DNA of 64,000 nt from JBIOJM01 sp044450785 (GTDB taxonomy: Bacteria > Planctomycetota > Planctomycetia > Isosphaerales > Isosphaeraceae): positions 1-64,000 of the forward strand of contig JBIOJM010000003.1 in the NCBI GenBank assembly GCA_044450785.1, in the 5' to 3' direction. Below, in pieces: positions 42,251 to 50,913 of this stretch. Position numbers and translations under genes: made by a program. The notes under the pieces were generated by a model. It did not search any database, was not told where the DNA came from, and worked only from the letters and a program-made list of their open reading frames with translations. Position 1 is the first letter of the stretch. The number at the start of each line of letters is the position of its first letter.

Positions 42251-42449
42251 GCCGCGCTGACAGCTCCTCGAGATGGACCCTGGCGGCCTCCAACAGCTCC
42301 TCGTCCTCGACGTCCCAAATGGCCTCGGCGGTGAAGCTCTTGGCCATATAGGAAAGGTTGGCAAGTAATTGGCCGAACCGGACGTCGGGCGCCTCCTCGC
42401 CGAGTTTGCCAAGTATCCGCAATAGTTCCTGACGGAGGTCGGGATTCAT
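42234..42449 (-). CDS. 71-residue hypothetical protein (intact copy of duplicated unit)
   Basis: A small, acidic, helical protein: NPDLRQELLRILGKLGEEAP, DVRFGQLLANLSYMAKSFT, then IWDVEDEELLEAARVHLEEL. Its start overlaps the preceding gene stop by four bases (42446-42449) and its end overlaps the nuclease-like gene. The DVRFGQLLANL...EAIWDVEDEELLEA pattern is shared with the frameshifted copy at 40679-40896. I recall similar small proteins in planctomycetes and other bacteria without an assigned function. Confidence 0.7.
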   Translation of the reverse strand: MNPDLRQELLRILGKLGEEAPDVRFGQLLANLSYMAKSFTAEAIWDVEDEELLEAARVHLEELSARHAPAS

Positions 42450-42643
42450 GGTATCAAGTCTCCGATGGTCGGGAAGTGGCCCAACGGCTCCCTCACCTCA
42501 CGAATCACCTCGACGCCGTTCGTGAAGAAGCCGGCATCCGTGATGGCCCGCGCCAGAGCATCGAGGACTTCGATCATTGGGAGAACCAGCCCCGCCGCCA
42601 AACGAAGAGGCTCGGCGGGCAGGCCCGCCGATGTGATTTTCAT
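42446..42643 (-). CDS. 65-residue hypothetical protein of duplicated unit
   Basis: A small protein ending REVREPLGHFPTIGDLIP. The frame is open 46 codons further upstream, but that part is Gly/Pro-rich, overlaps the neighbouring gene and contains two GC hairpins (42614-42629 and 42661-42681), so I start at the ATG at 42643 (MKITSAGLPAEPLRL). The main helix is LPMIEVLDALARAITDAGFF. It is translationally coupled to the 71-residue protein. Its C-terminus resembles the 61-residue protein at 40893. Function unknown. Confidence 0.55.
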   Translation of the reverse strand: MKITSAGLPAEPLRLAAGLVLPMIEVLDALARAITDAGFFTNGVEVIREVREPLGHFPTIGDLIP

Positions 42644-42746
42644 GATACCAACGAATTGTGGCGGCGGGCCGGGTCCGCCGCAGCGCGAGGTCAGGCCCCT
42701 GAAACCGATTGCTCTCGATATGGCCGCTTTGCAAGCAAGGCCACCT

Positions 42747-43295
42747 TCAAACCGGTGCCATTTGGCGACCAGACTCTTCAAAGGATCCCAGCTCCGTCCT
42801 GGTGATCTGTCTCACGCCATCAGCCGTCCATTGCTCGTCTTTCATGAACGAGGCATACCACGCGTAGCAGTCCGCGCCCGACAAGTACAGCATCAGGCTT
42901 CCCGCCTTGTTGGTGACTGTATTTCCGCTGTACCAGATGAAGGCTGCGGATTTCGACCACCGATCGAGCGGCTGAGCGAGCGTTCTGCGGCCGGGCTGAC
43001 GAAGGTGGAGAGGCTTTCCCTGACCGGCGGACGTCCAATTCGAGCGATTCGCGTCCCAGAGGAAGTGCTTCTCCAAGCGGACGCGGTTCGGGTTGAAGGG
43101 AGGAACATACAACTTTCTCAGTTCCTTACTCTCCCCTCTGCTCCAGAATCCGAGCCACTTGAAATCGAACCAATTATCCACGTGAACCAGGTAGACCTCG
43201 TGCACCTGAAGTGCCGCGAGTGCGCCGTTCACGATCTGCTGAGCCAGCTCGAGGAAGGCGAGATCGTCGTACTCGGAAGGAAGTAGCTCTATCAT
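42747..43295 (-). CDS. Hypothetical protein, Trp/Tyr-rich
   Basis: A 182-residue protein of unknown function. I start at the ATG at 43295 (MIELLPSEYDDLAFLELAQQ). Notable stretches are VHEVYLVHVDNWFDFKWLGF, a Trp-rich central part (FLWDANRSNWTSAG) and WYSGNTVTNKAGSLMLYLSG, which I associate with an uncharacterised bacterial family. No signal peptide or membrane helix. It is the first gene of the minus-strand small-gene block and begins just 112 bases from tRNA-His. It could be an immunity-type protein; that is a guess. Confidence 0.65.
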   Translation of the reverse strand: MIELLPSEYDDLAFLELAQQIVNGALAALQVHEVYLVHVDNWFDFKWLGFWSRGESKELRKLYVPPFNPNRVRLEKHFLWDANRSNWTSAGQGKPLHLRQPGRRTLAQPLDRWSKSAAFIWYSGNTVTNKAGSLMLYLSGADCYAWYASFMKDEQWTADGVRQITRTELGSFEESGRQMAPV

Positions 43296-43406
43296 GGAGT
43301 CGCACCCACGGCTTGCGACGGGACGAAATCTCTGTCGGAGGTCGCACCCCCCTCCCCCGGCCGGAGATAGTATCCTAAACTCAAGATTCAGCATGATTTA
43401 AGTCAG

Positions 43407-43480
43407 GGTGGGTGACGGGATTTGAACCCGCGATCCCCAGATCCACAATCTGGTGCCTTAACCGCTAGGCCACACCCACC
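43407..43480 (-). tRNA. tRNA-His (anticodon GTG)
   Basis: The minus strand folds into a full cloverleaf: acceptor GTGGGTG/CACCCAC, D arm GCC...GGC, anticodon stem CCAGA/TCTGG with loop TTGTGGA (anticodon GTG), T arm GCGGG/CCCGT with loop TTCAAAT. An extra 5' G pairs with discriminator C73, the G-1:C73 hallmark of histidine tRNA. The 3' CCA is not encoded and must be added. Confidence 0.97.
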
Positions 43481-43507
43481 ATCGTCGCGACCGCTCCTTC
43501 TCGACAC

Positions 43508-43535
43508 GATAAACCTTGATTCGGGTTCACGTCAA
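43508..43535 (-). promoter_or_regulatory. Sigma-70-like promoter of tRNA-His
   Basis: On the minus strand a TTGACG box (43530-43535) and a TTTATC box (43508-43513) are 16 bases apart, and the tRNA 5' end lies about 28 bases downstream of the -10. The spacing and placement fit a housekeeping promoter. Confidence 0.6.
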
Positions 43536-43831
43536 GGCGGTCGGCGACTGTCACACGATGGCATGCAGGCCCGGCAATCGGAGGTTGATCCGGCCTGAGT
43601 CGACGACCCGTTGGGGCCGTGGAGAAAAGGCCGAAATGTGCGGGTATTGAAGCCGAGCCGAAGAAATGAAAATAAGGCCTTGACAGGGCAAGATAATGTC
43701 TTGACGCCGGGCGATCATGTTGATGGGATGAAGCCGCGATTTGACAGTCGGGCGAGCGATGGCAAAATCGTGGTGGGTCGGCCGGCTCAAGAGCCGTCGA
43801 AGCACCGGGTCGTGAGGCGGATACGGGCATC
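43536..43831. other. Intergenic region between tRNA-His and oxidoreductase
   Basis: No gene visible. Part of this region is AT-richer (gaaatgaaaataaggccttgac near 43663). It should hold the promoter of the plus-strand oxidoreductase; the TTGACA at 43680-43685 followed by a TAATGT at 43693 is not well spaced, so I do not call it. Confidence 0.4.
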
Positions 43832-44851
43832 ATGGTGACGTCGGTAGTGCGGATCGGAATTGTCGGATGCGGCATGGCCGCGCGCGTCCACCTGGACCGA
43901 TTTTTGGCCCTGGATGGGGTGTCGATTGCCGGCTGCGCGGACCCTGATCTGCAAGCAGCCCGTGCGCTGGCGGATCGGGCCTCGCTTGGGACCGGCGCGG
44001 GCGCCGGCGCCGTGGCAACACCTGTTCCCGCCTTCGCCGACCATCGCGAGCTGCTCCGGCAGGTCGCGCCCGACGCGCTGGCGATCCTCACACCGCAGCT
44101 TTCGCACTATCGGCTGACAATGGACGCGCTCCAGGCGGGTTGCCATGTGTTCATCGAGAAACCCCTGTCGACGAACGTGCAAGAGGCGACCGATATCGTC
44201 AGCCTGGCCCGCGGGCGCGATCTCAAGGTGGGAGTCGGCCACCCATTTCGCCTTTGCCCGAGTCTGGTCGAGGCACGGCGCCGGCTTTCCGCCGGCGCGA
44301 TCGGCCCGGTGCGCCTGGTCACCGCCGCTCTCACCCGGCCATGGTTCGCCAGCTTCGAGCAGAAGGAGAGCACCGGGCGGTCCAACCCCATGGTGGTGGG
44401 GAGTGGCATGCTGGCGGATGCCGGCGACCATCTGATCGACGTGTTGCTTTGGACCACGGGACAGGTCGCTCACGAGGTGGCCGCTTTTCAGAGTCGCCGG
44501 GATCCCGGAATCGACATTGTCACTGCCGCGGCCGTCCGATTGGCGGATGGAACTCCGGTCACCGTGGCGACTTCAGGCATTTCGCCAGGAACGCTGTTCG
44601 TGGTGGACTACTTCGGCGAGCAGGGGCGGCTCCGCGCCACCGATCAAACCCTGGAGGAAGAACGACTTGACGTACCGCGACGCGAAGTTGCCTTGCCCGT
44701 TCCCACCGAGACGATCGAGGGTAACTTCGTGGCCGCCATCGCAAGCGAGTCTCGATTGTGCTGTCCAGCCGACGAGGCCCTCGACACCGTGCGACTCCTC
44801 GACGCGATCGCGCGATCCGCAGCAACCGGCCAGATTGTTCGACTCATCTAA
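43832..44851 (+). CDS. Gfo/Idh/MocA-family oxidoreductase
   Basis: A 339-residue NAD(P)-dependent oxidoreductase. The N-terminal Rossmann motif is IGIVGCGMAARVHL, followed by the family motif CHVFIEKPLSTN with the EKP catalytic Lys, and the C-terminal alpha/beta domain with DAGDHLIDVLLW, which supplies the His that often acts in catalysis. Members act on sugars, inositols or sugar acids, and the exact substrate cannot be read from sequence. Length is standard. It stands alone; no sugar operon is adjacent. The ATG at 43832 is the first start; no strong binding site is seen. Confidence 0.9.
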   Translation: MVTSVVRIGIVGCGMAARVHLDRFLALDGVSIAGCADPDLQAARALADRASLGTGAGAGAVATPVPAFADHRELLRQVAPDALAILTPQLSHYRLTMDALQAGCHVFIEKPLSTNVQEATDIVSLARGRDLKVGVGHPFRLCPSLVEARRRLSAGAIGPVRLVTAALTRPWFASFEQKESTGRSNPMVVGSGMLADAGDHLIDVLLWTTGQVAHEVAAFQSRRDPGIDIVTAAAVRLADGTPVTVATSGISPGTLFVVDYFGEQGRLRATDQTLEEERLDVPRREVALPVPTETIEGNFVAAIASESRLCCPADEALDTVRLLDAIARSAATGQIVRLI

Positions 44852-45100
44852 AGCGATCATGGAACCATGAAAGGAGGCGTCGGGCAGCCCACTCCGTGGA
44901 TCCCGTTCTTTTCCATTACTTCGATCACATGGGCACTGCCGCGGGACACGTGCCTCGACCCGATGCAATCTCGCTGATTTCGATACTTGACAATGAAGCG
45001 TCTCCTTGACTACGACTATGGCTCCGCTCTCGGATCGAACAGAGTTCACCCAAGGAGCGAATCGGCCATCCACAGCGCGTTGGTTAGGGGGAAGTCCCCG

Positions 45101-45487
45101 ATGAACTCCCATGGCCTGAGGACTGAATCCATGTTGGACTCTCTGCAACTGCTCGCCACGGTCGCCGACCCCACTGCCGCCGACACGATGCGGGATGGCT
45201 GGTTGAATTTCCCTCCCCCATTGTTTGGACGACACCCCGGCGAACCACCAGACGACCTGGAACCCGAAGAACCCGACGACGAGGATGGCCTCGACGGCGA
45301 AGAATTCGACGACGAGGAATTCGACGACGAGGAATTCGACGATGACGACGAGGAAGACATCGACGAAGAACTCGACGACGAGATCGACGACATCGACGTC
45401 GAGGAAGACGAGGAAGACGAGTTTGACGACGATGAAGACCTCGATGAGCTCGAGGATGACGAGGAAGAAAGTATCGAGGACATTTGA
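45101..45487 (+). CDS. Asp/Glu-rich low-complexity protein
   Basis: A 128-residue protein. The first 65 residues are ordinary (TESMLDSLQLLATVADPTAA, WLNFPPPLFGRHPG), and the last 60 are almost only Asp and Glu with scattered Phe, Ile and Leu. The DNA holds three 15-base units encoding EFDDE (45302-45346), a sign of repeat expansion. The chosen ATG at 45101 has a purine-rich site upstream; ATG at 45131 is the alternative. Highly acidic tails may mimic nucleic acid or bind metal ions or basic proteins. The opposite strand shows a long poly-Ser frame, which is the mirror image and not a gene. No relation to neighbours is visible. Confidence 0.65.
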   Translation: MNSHGLRTESMLDSLQLLATVADPTAADTMRDGWLNFPPPLFGRHPGEPPDDLEPEEPDDEDGLDGEEFDDEEFDDEEFDDDDEEDIDEELDDEIDDIDVEEDEEDEFDDDEDLDELEDDEEESIEDI

Positions 45488-45801
45488 TCCCGGCTCAACA
45501 TCCCGCAGCGGGCGAGAGGGAGGGGTCTCCCCCCCTTTTGGCTCGTGTTTGGCTCGCGCTCAATCCGATTGGGTGATTGCATGGAGTGAACCGTGCGGTC
45601 AACCGTGTGGTTCGCTCCTTGTTTAGACGGAGGACGGAGCTGAGCGGCAATCGCGGCTGGCGTCTTGTCGAGCAGATCCGATTCCGGCTATTCTGGACCG
45701 GCTCAGTTTGCTTTCAGGTTCGATTGCACTCGTCTGCTCGCGCGGCCTCGGGCCGTGTGAGCTTAGCAGGCGGAACATTGGTCGGGAGGGAGCACTTTGC
45801 G
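45488..45801. other. Intergenic region
   Basis: About 310 bases without a gene. The reading frame of the following TPR protein stays open through part of it, but there is no good start before 45802. Nothing else is recognised. Confidence 0.45.
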
Positions 45802-46242
45802 ATGGCTGCACCCTTGGATCGTCCTGGCGACTCTTCCTCGGAACGCCCATCTCCCGAGATTTCGACGCGGAGATTGCGCGAGCAAAGCCAGATCGACTTT
45901 GAAATCGAGTTTCTGAGCCGGGTTTTGGAGCGTGATCCGTACTTTGTCGATGCCCTGCGGGTCCAGGCAAATAACCTGGCCGCCAAGGGTCAGTGTGCGC
46001 GTGCTCTTCAAATCGATCGCCGCCTGGTGCGGCTGATCCCCGAAAACGCCATCGCGTGGTACAACCTTGCGTGTAGTTACACGGTTCTCGGCATGGTCGA
46101 GCCGGCCTTTTTCGCCCTCCAGAGGTCGCTCGAGCTCGGTTATTCGTTCGGCAACCACTTGCGCCGCGACCCGGATTTGAAAGCCCTGCGCCGTGACCCA
46201 CGCTTTGCTCGTCTGCTCCGCCGGTTCGCGTTCATCGTCTAG
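45802..46242 (+). CDS. Tetratricopeptide repeat protein
   Basis: A 146-residue cytosolic protein with about two TPR motifs (FLSRVLERDPYFVDALRVQA, NNLAAKGQCARALQIDRRLV, and PENAIAWYNLACSYTVLGMV) and a helix-rich end (LKALRRDPRFARLLRRF), the common TPR-end motif where the last repeat is basic. The ATG at 45802 has gaggga 11 bases upstream; the frame is open 75 codons earlier but that part looks non-coding. TPRs bind protein partners; none is visible here. It precedes the phosphorylase by 144 bases and could share its transcript. Confidence 0.82.
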   Translation: MAAPLDRPGDSSSERPSPEISTRRLREQSQIDFEIEFLSRVLERDPYFVDALRVQANNLAAKGQCARALQIDRRLVRLIPENAIAWYNLACSYTVLGMVEPAFFALQRSLELGYSFGNHLRRDPDLKALRRDPRFARLLRRFAFIV

Positions 46243-46386
46243 CATGCCAGCCTTTCTCAGGGCGGGCGAGCCCGGCACAACCCGCCGAGGAAGAGAGGCT
46301 CATGCCAGTGGATTTCGCCGCGCTCAATCACCCTACAATTGTCAAATACAGCTTGAGACGCCGTATTTCCTCGATCAGGAAGGGCC

Positions 46387-47217
46387 ATGACACATCACGA
46401 ATGGGAGCACGTTCAGGATGCGTGCCGGATGGTTCGTTCGCACTGGCACGGAGTTCCGCGTGTTGGCGTCGTCCTGGGCACGGGCCTGGGCGCCCTGGCG
46501 CGCGAGATCGAGGCCGAGGCATCGATCCCCTATCCCGAGATTCCCTTTTTTCCACGGTCGACCGTGGAGAGTCACAAGGGGCAACTGGTTTGCGGCAAGC
46601 TAGCCGGCCACTCGGTCATGGCGATGGAAGGGCGGTTTCATCTGTACGAGGGTTATTCGCCCTGGCAGGTGACCTTTCCGATCCGGGTGATGAAGGAGCT
46701 GGGCTGCCGGCTCTTGATCGTCTCCAACGCCGCGGGGGGGGTGAATCCACTTCACAAGAAAGGGGACCTCATCGTCGTCGAAGACCACATCAACCTGATG
46801 GGAGTGAACCCGCTGGTCGGCCCCAACGACGATCGGCTTGGTCCCCGATTTCCTGACATGATCGAGCCTTACGATCGAGACCTCCAGAATCTGGCCCTCA
46901 AGGTCGCGCTCGAGCAGAACATCGTTGCCCATCGGGGTGTCTATGTTGCGGTGGTTGGACCGAACCTGGAGACACGGGCCGAGTATCGCTTCCTCCGCGG
47001 CATCGGCGCCGACGTCGTGGGAATGTCGACCGTTCCCGAAGTCCTGGTCGCGGTCCACGCCGGAATGAAGGTGCTTGGGTTCTCGATTGTCACCGACATG
47101 TGCCTGCCTGATGCCTTGCACCCGGTCCGCATCGAGGAGATCATCGCTGTGGCCAACGAGGCCGAGGCCAAGCTGCGGACCATCGTCCGTGGAGTACTGG
47201 AGCGGTGGGAGGGCTGA
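46387..47217 (+). CDS. punA: Purine nucleoside phosphorylase
   Basis: A 276-residue enzyme of the trimeric PNP/MTAP family that cleaves inosine and guanosine with phosphate. Motifs: [10 protein letters not shown] (phosphate loop), [40 protein letters not shown] and VTDMCLPDA. These match the Asn/Glu-purine-specific low-molecular-mass class of purine salvage. Length fits. It is followed by a heptamer repeat and ileS in the same direction. Confidence 0.93.
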   Translation: MTHHEWEHVQDACRMVRSHWHGVPRVGVVLGTGLGALAREIEAEASIPYPEIPFFPRSTVESHKGQLVCGKLAGHSVMAMEGRFHLYEGYSPWQVTFPIRVMKELGCRLLIVSNAAGGVNPLHKKGDLIVVEDHINLMGVNPLVGPNDDRLGPRFPDMIEPYDRDLQNLALKVALEQNIVAHRGVYVAVVGPNLETRAEYRFLRGIGADVVGMSTVPEVLVAVHAGMKVLGFSIVTDMCLPDALHPVRIEEIIAVANEAEAKLRTIVRGVLERWEG

Positions 47218-47221
47218 CAAC

Positions 47222-47356
47222 CAGTGTTCAGTGTTCAGTTGAGGCCGAGAAGCGCGTGTTTTGTTTCCACCGGCAACTGGCCACCACCAACGCATCACTA
47301 ACCACGAGCCGCCCGCCACCACTCACTGAACACTGAACACTGAACACTGAACACTG
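47222..47356. repeat. Heptamer ACTGAAC repeat with inverted copy
   Basis: At 47325-47356 the 7-base unit ACTGAAC repeats about 4.5 times. The complement, cagtgttcagtgttcag at 47222-47238, lies 85 bases earlier, so the two can form a long stem. The array ends 12 bases before the ileS start and follows the phosphorylase stop by 5 bases, so the hairpin could affect ileS expression or mark an mRNA processing point. Confidence 0.9.
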
Positions 47357-47367
47357 GGTTTTGAGTG

Positions 47368-50187
47368 ATGTCGACCAATACCAAGCCTTATAAAGACACA
47401 CTGAACCTGCCGGCGACCCGGTTCGACATGAAGGCGAACCTGCCGGTCCGCGAGCCGGAGCTCCAGGCCCGGTGGCGAAGCCAGGACCTCTACGGTCTCG
47501 TCCGGCATGCCCGCCAGGGTCGACCGCGGAGGGTCCTGCACGACGGTCCCCCGTATGCCAACGGCGAGATCCACATGGGTACTTTACTTAACAAGGTACT
47601 CAAGGACATCGTCGTGCGATCGCTGACGATGGCCGGATTCGACTGCCCATACGTGCCGGGCTGGGACTGTCACGGCCTGCCGATCGAGCACAGAGTGGTC
47701 AAGGACCTGGGTTCCAGGGCGGCCGCGATGAGCCAGGCCCAGATCCGTTCCTTGTGCCAGACCGATGCCATGAAGTGGGTCGACGAACAGCGCAGCCAGT
47801 TCAAGCGACTGGGTATCCTGGGTGACTGGGACCATCCCTACTTGACGCTCGACCCCCGGTACGAGGCGGGCATTCTCGACGTCCTGGCGGACCTGGTCGA
47901 GGGAGGATATGTCGGCCGTCAGCTCAAGCCGGTCCACTGGTGCATGACCGATCGGACCGCCCTGGCCGAGGCCGAGCTGGAATATCATGAGGAGACGACG
48001 CCCAGCATCTACGTGAACTTCCCGATGCTCGCGGGCGTGCCGCGAGGCTGGATGGAAGCCACGGGGACCGCGCCGTGGCACGCGATGATCTGGACGACCA
48101 CGCCGTGGACCCTGCCGGCCAACGTTGCCGTCGCCGTCCATCCCGAGGTGACGTACGCCGGAGTCCGGTACACCCAGCCGGCGACTGGGCGGACCATCTC
48201 GACGATTCTGGCGGCCGATTTGGTCGCCAAGGTCATGGCCCTCGAGGGAATCACCGACTTCGCCGAAATCGGCCGGTGCCGCGGCAAGGAACTCGAGCAT
48301 TCGGAATATTGCCACCCGTTCATCGAGCGCGTCTGCCCGATCGTGCTGGCCGATTACGTCAGCGTCGAGGACGGCACCGGACTGGTGCATACAGCGCCCG
48401 GCCACGGTGCCGAGGACTACCAGACAGGTCGTCTCTATGAGCTTCCGGTACTGAGCCCGGTGGATCAGTCAGGGCGGTTCACGGCCCAAGCTCCGGAGTG
48501 GCTGACCGGCCAGCAGGTGTTCGCGGCCAATCGACCGATCATCGAGCGGCTGAAGGAATCGAACCTTCTCCATCACGAGCAGCCGCTCGTGCACAGCTAT
48601 CCTCATTGCTGGCGCTGCAAGAAGCCGGTGATCTTCCGGGCGACCGAACAATGGTTCATCGCCGTGGATCACAACGACTTGCGAGGTCGGACCCTGAAGG
48701 CAATCGGCGAGATCCGCTGGCTTCCCGAATGGGGGCGGACGCGGATGGAGGCGATGGTGTCGCTGCGGCCCGACTGGTGCATCAGCCGCCAGCGGTCCTG
48801 GGGCGTGCCGATTCCGGCCTTGGGTTGCACCTCGTGTCAGACCCAGTTGCTGACGGCCGAAACCGTCCGGCATTTCCGCGACCTGTTTCACACACACGGG
48901 GCCGACGTCTGGTTCACCCGGCCGGTCGAGCAATTACTCCCCAAGGGCGCCGTCTGTCCGCAATGCGGTGGGACGTCGTTTCGCAAGGAAGGGGACATTC
49001 TCGACGTCTGGTTCGAGTCCGGATCCAGCCATCGCGCCGTCCTGACGAAGGACTTCGAGCTGGGCTACCCGGCCTTCATGTACCTGGAAGGCTCGGACCA
49101 GCACCGCGGTTGGTTCCAGTCGTCGCTCCTGACGGCGATGGGAACCACCGGCACCGCTCCGTTCGAAACCGTGCTGACGCACGGGTTCGTGGTGGATGAA
49201 CAAGGGCGGAAGATGTCCAAGTCGCTGGGCAACTTCATCCCCGCGGCCGAGATGACCAACAAATACGGGGCTGATGTACTGCGACTCTACGTTGCCAGCA
49301 TGGATTACGCCGACGACATCGGCGTCGGCGAGCGCGGCATCAAGGAGATGTCGGAGGTTTATCGCAAGATCCGCAACACCTTCCGCTATTTGCTGGGGAA
49401 CCTCCAGGATTATCGACGGTTTGACCCGGCCCACGTCGACCCGGCCAGTCTGGGAGAAATCGACCGCTGGGTGCTCGGCCAGCTCAACAAGGTGGTTCGT
49501 GACGTCCGGGCGGCGTACGAACGATTCGAGTTTTACCGTGTCCACCAGCGGATCTACCAGTTCTGCGCGGTCGAGCTCTCGAGTTTTTACCTCGACGTGC
49601 TCAAGGACCGGCTGTACGCCGAGGCGGCCGAGAGCCCCGAGCGTCGGGCTGCGCAGTTCGTACTGGCCCGGCTGCACGGCCACCTGACGCGGCTTCTGGC
49701 CCCGATCATCCCGCATACGTGCGAGGAATTGTGGGATTACCAGCCCGCCACACCCGAGGAGCCGCCCAGCGTCCATCTGGCGGAGTTTCCGGAGCCCGAC
49801 CCGCGGTGGGACGACGCCGAGCGCGATGACCGGTGGGACGAGCTGCTCGAACTGCGCGAGCGCGTGCTGATCGCACTCGAAGGTCTGAGGAAGAGCAAGC
49901 AGATCGGCAGTGCGCAGGAAGCGAAGGTCCGGATTGCCACCAACCGGCCGGAACACTGGCTGCCGGTCGATGAACAACTGGCGACGCTCTGCATCGTTTC
50001 GGAGGTCGAGATCGTTGCCGACCCCGGCGCAACGGTCGAGTCGATCACGGCCGAGCGCGCTCCCTACCCCAAGTGCGACCGGTGCTGGAACTATCGAGCG
50101 AGCGTCGGCCGAAGCGCCCTCCACCCGACACTTTGCGAGCGGTGCGTGAGCGTGATCGACATGGTCAACGCGAGCCGCGGGATTTGA
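47368..50187 (+). CDS. ileS: Isoleucyl-tRNA synthetase
   Basis: A 939-residue class I aminoacyl-tRNA synthetase that charges tRNA-Ile. HIGH motif is in PYANGEIHMGT (residues 63-73), the KMSKS loop at 615-619 (GRKMSKSLGN), and the CP1 editing domain between them. The C-terminal zinc finger is CDRCWNYR followed by CERC (about residues 904-930), so it belongs to the bacterial IleRS type with a C-terminal Zn domain. The ATG at 47368 is preferred over the GTG at 47365; there is only a weak binding site, and a heptamer hairpin lies just upstream. Confidence 0.97.
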   Translation: MSTNTKPYKDTLNLPATRFDMKANLPVREPELQARWRSQDLYGLVRHARQGRPRRVLHDGPPYANGEIHMGTLLNKVLKDIVVRSLTMAGFDCPYVPGWDCHGLPIEHRVVKDLGSRAAAMSQAQIRSLCQTDAMKWVDEQRSQFKRLGILGDWDHPYLTLDPRYEAGILDVLADLVEGGYVGRQLKPVHWCMTDRTALAEAELEYHEETTPSIYVNFPMLAGVPRGWMEATGTAPWHAMIWTTTPWTLPANVAVAVHPEVTYAGVRYTQPATGRTISTILAADLVAKVMALEGITDFAEIGRCRGKELEHSEYCHPFIERVCPIVLADYVSVEDGTGLVHTAPGHGAEDYQTGRLYELPVLSPVDQSGRFTAQAPEWLTGQQVFAANRPIIERLKESNLLHHEQPLVHSYPHCWRCKKPVIFRATEQWFIAVDHNDLRGRTLKAIGEIRWLPEWGRTRMEAMVSLRPDWCISRQRSWGVPIPALGCTSCQTQLLTAETVRHFRDLFHTHGADVWFTRPVEQLLPKGAVCPQCGGTSFRKEGDILDVWFESGSSHRAVLTKDFELGYPAFMYLEGSDQHRGWFQSSLLTAMGTTGTAPFETVLTHGFVVDEQGRKMSKSLGNFIPAAEMTNKYGADVLRLYVASMDYADDIGVGERGIKEMSEVYRKIRNTFRYLLGNLQDYRRFDPAHVDPASLGEIDRWVLGQLNKVVRDVRAAYERFEFYRVHQRIYQFCAVELSSFYLDVLKDRLYAEAAESPERRAAQFVLARLHGHLTRLLAPIIPHTCEELWDYQPATPEEPPSVHLAEFPEPDPRWDDAERDDRWDELLELRERVLIALEGLRKSKQIGSAQEAKVRIATNRPEHWLPVDEQLATLCIVSEVEIVADPGATVESITAERAPYPKCDRCWNYRASVGRSALHPTLCERCVSVIDMVNASRGI

Positions 50188-50244
50188 ATTCTCCCGAACG
50201 AGCGGCATAATTCAGCATGAGTTGCCACCGGGAGATTTCGCGAC

Positions 50245-50901
50245 ATGGCTGAAGCGCTGCGCGATCCGCCGATCATCGATCCACCAATCCGGCTGGCGGT
50301 ATGCGTTTCGGGCGAGGGGACCACGCTCCAGAACTTGATCCAGCGGATCCGGTCACGGCGGTTGAAGGCGGAAGTGGTCCAGGTCGTGGCGAGCCGGCCG
50401 CGGATCGGGGCCATCGCCCGTGCCGAGGCGGCGGGCATCCCACTGGCGCTGGCCAACTACCACGCCCGGTCGAGGACCGAGTTCAGCGCGTCTGTCTTCG
50501 CCGCGATCCGCGACAGCAAGTCCGATCTGGTGATCCTGGGCGGCTTCCTGTCGCTGCTCACGATCCCCCCCGAGTACAAAGGACGCGTGATCAACGTCCA
50601 TCCCTCCCTGATCCCGGCCTTCTGCGGCAAAGGGTATTTCGGCTCCACGGTCCACGAGGCCGTTCTGAAATCGGGGGTCAAGCTCAGCGGCTGCACGGTC
50701 CATTTCGTTGACGAAACCTACGACAACGGCCCGATCATCCTTCAGCGGGCCGTGCCCGTGCTGGACGACGACACGGTCGAAACGCTCGGGGCCCGCGTCT
50801 TCAAGGAAGAATGCAAGGCACTCCCCGAAGCCATCGCCCTCTATGCCGAGGGCCTGCTTGAGATCGAGGGCCGCCGCGTTCGTGTCGGGCTCTCGGTCTG
50901 A
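50245..50901 (+). CDS. purN: Phosphoribosylglycinamide formyltransferase
   Basis: A 218-residue folate-dependent GAR transformylase of de novo purine synthesis. Motifs: AVCVSGEGTTLQNLI, LGGFLSLLTIP, the substrate loop VINVHPSLIPAFCGKGYFGS and DETYDNGPIILQ with the catalytic Asp. The PAFCGKGYFG variant of the usual PKYKG stretch is a known branch of the family. It follows ileS by 57 bases and may be co-transcribed. The extension of about 15 residues at the N-terminus is slightly longer than in E. coli. Confidence 0.92.
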   Translation: MAEALRDPPIIDPPIRLAVCVSGEGTTLQNLIQRIRSRRLKAEVVQVVASRPRIGAIARAEAAGIPLALANYHARSRTEFSASVFAAIRDSKSDLVILGGFLSLLTIPPEYKGRVINVHPSLIPAFCGKGYFGSTVHEAVLKSGVKLSGCTVHFVDETYDNGPIILQRAVPVLDDDTVETLGARVFKEECKALPEAIALYAEGLLEIEGRRVRVGLSV

Positions 50902-50913
50902 AGGATCGTTCCA

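Noticed and set aside
40646..43480. Integrated element with attachment site at tRNA-His
   Set aside because: The small-gene block lies on the 3' side of the tRNA, as expected for an integration, but I found no integrase and no second copy of the tRNA 3' end nearby.
45046..45582. Poly-Ser minus-strand frame
   Set aside because: It is the reverse complement of the Asp/Glu tail; GAC/GAG/GAA read backward give Ser codons. The plus strand has the better start.
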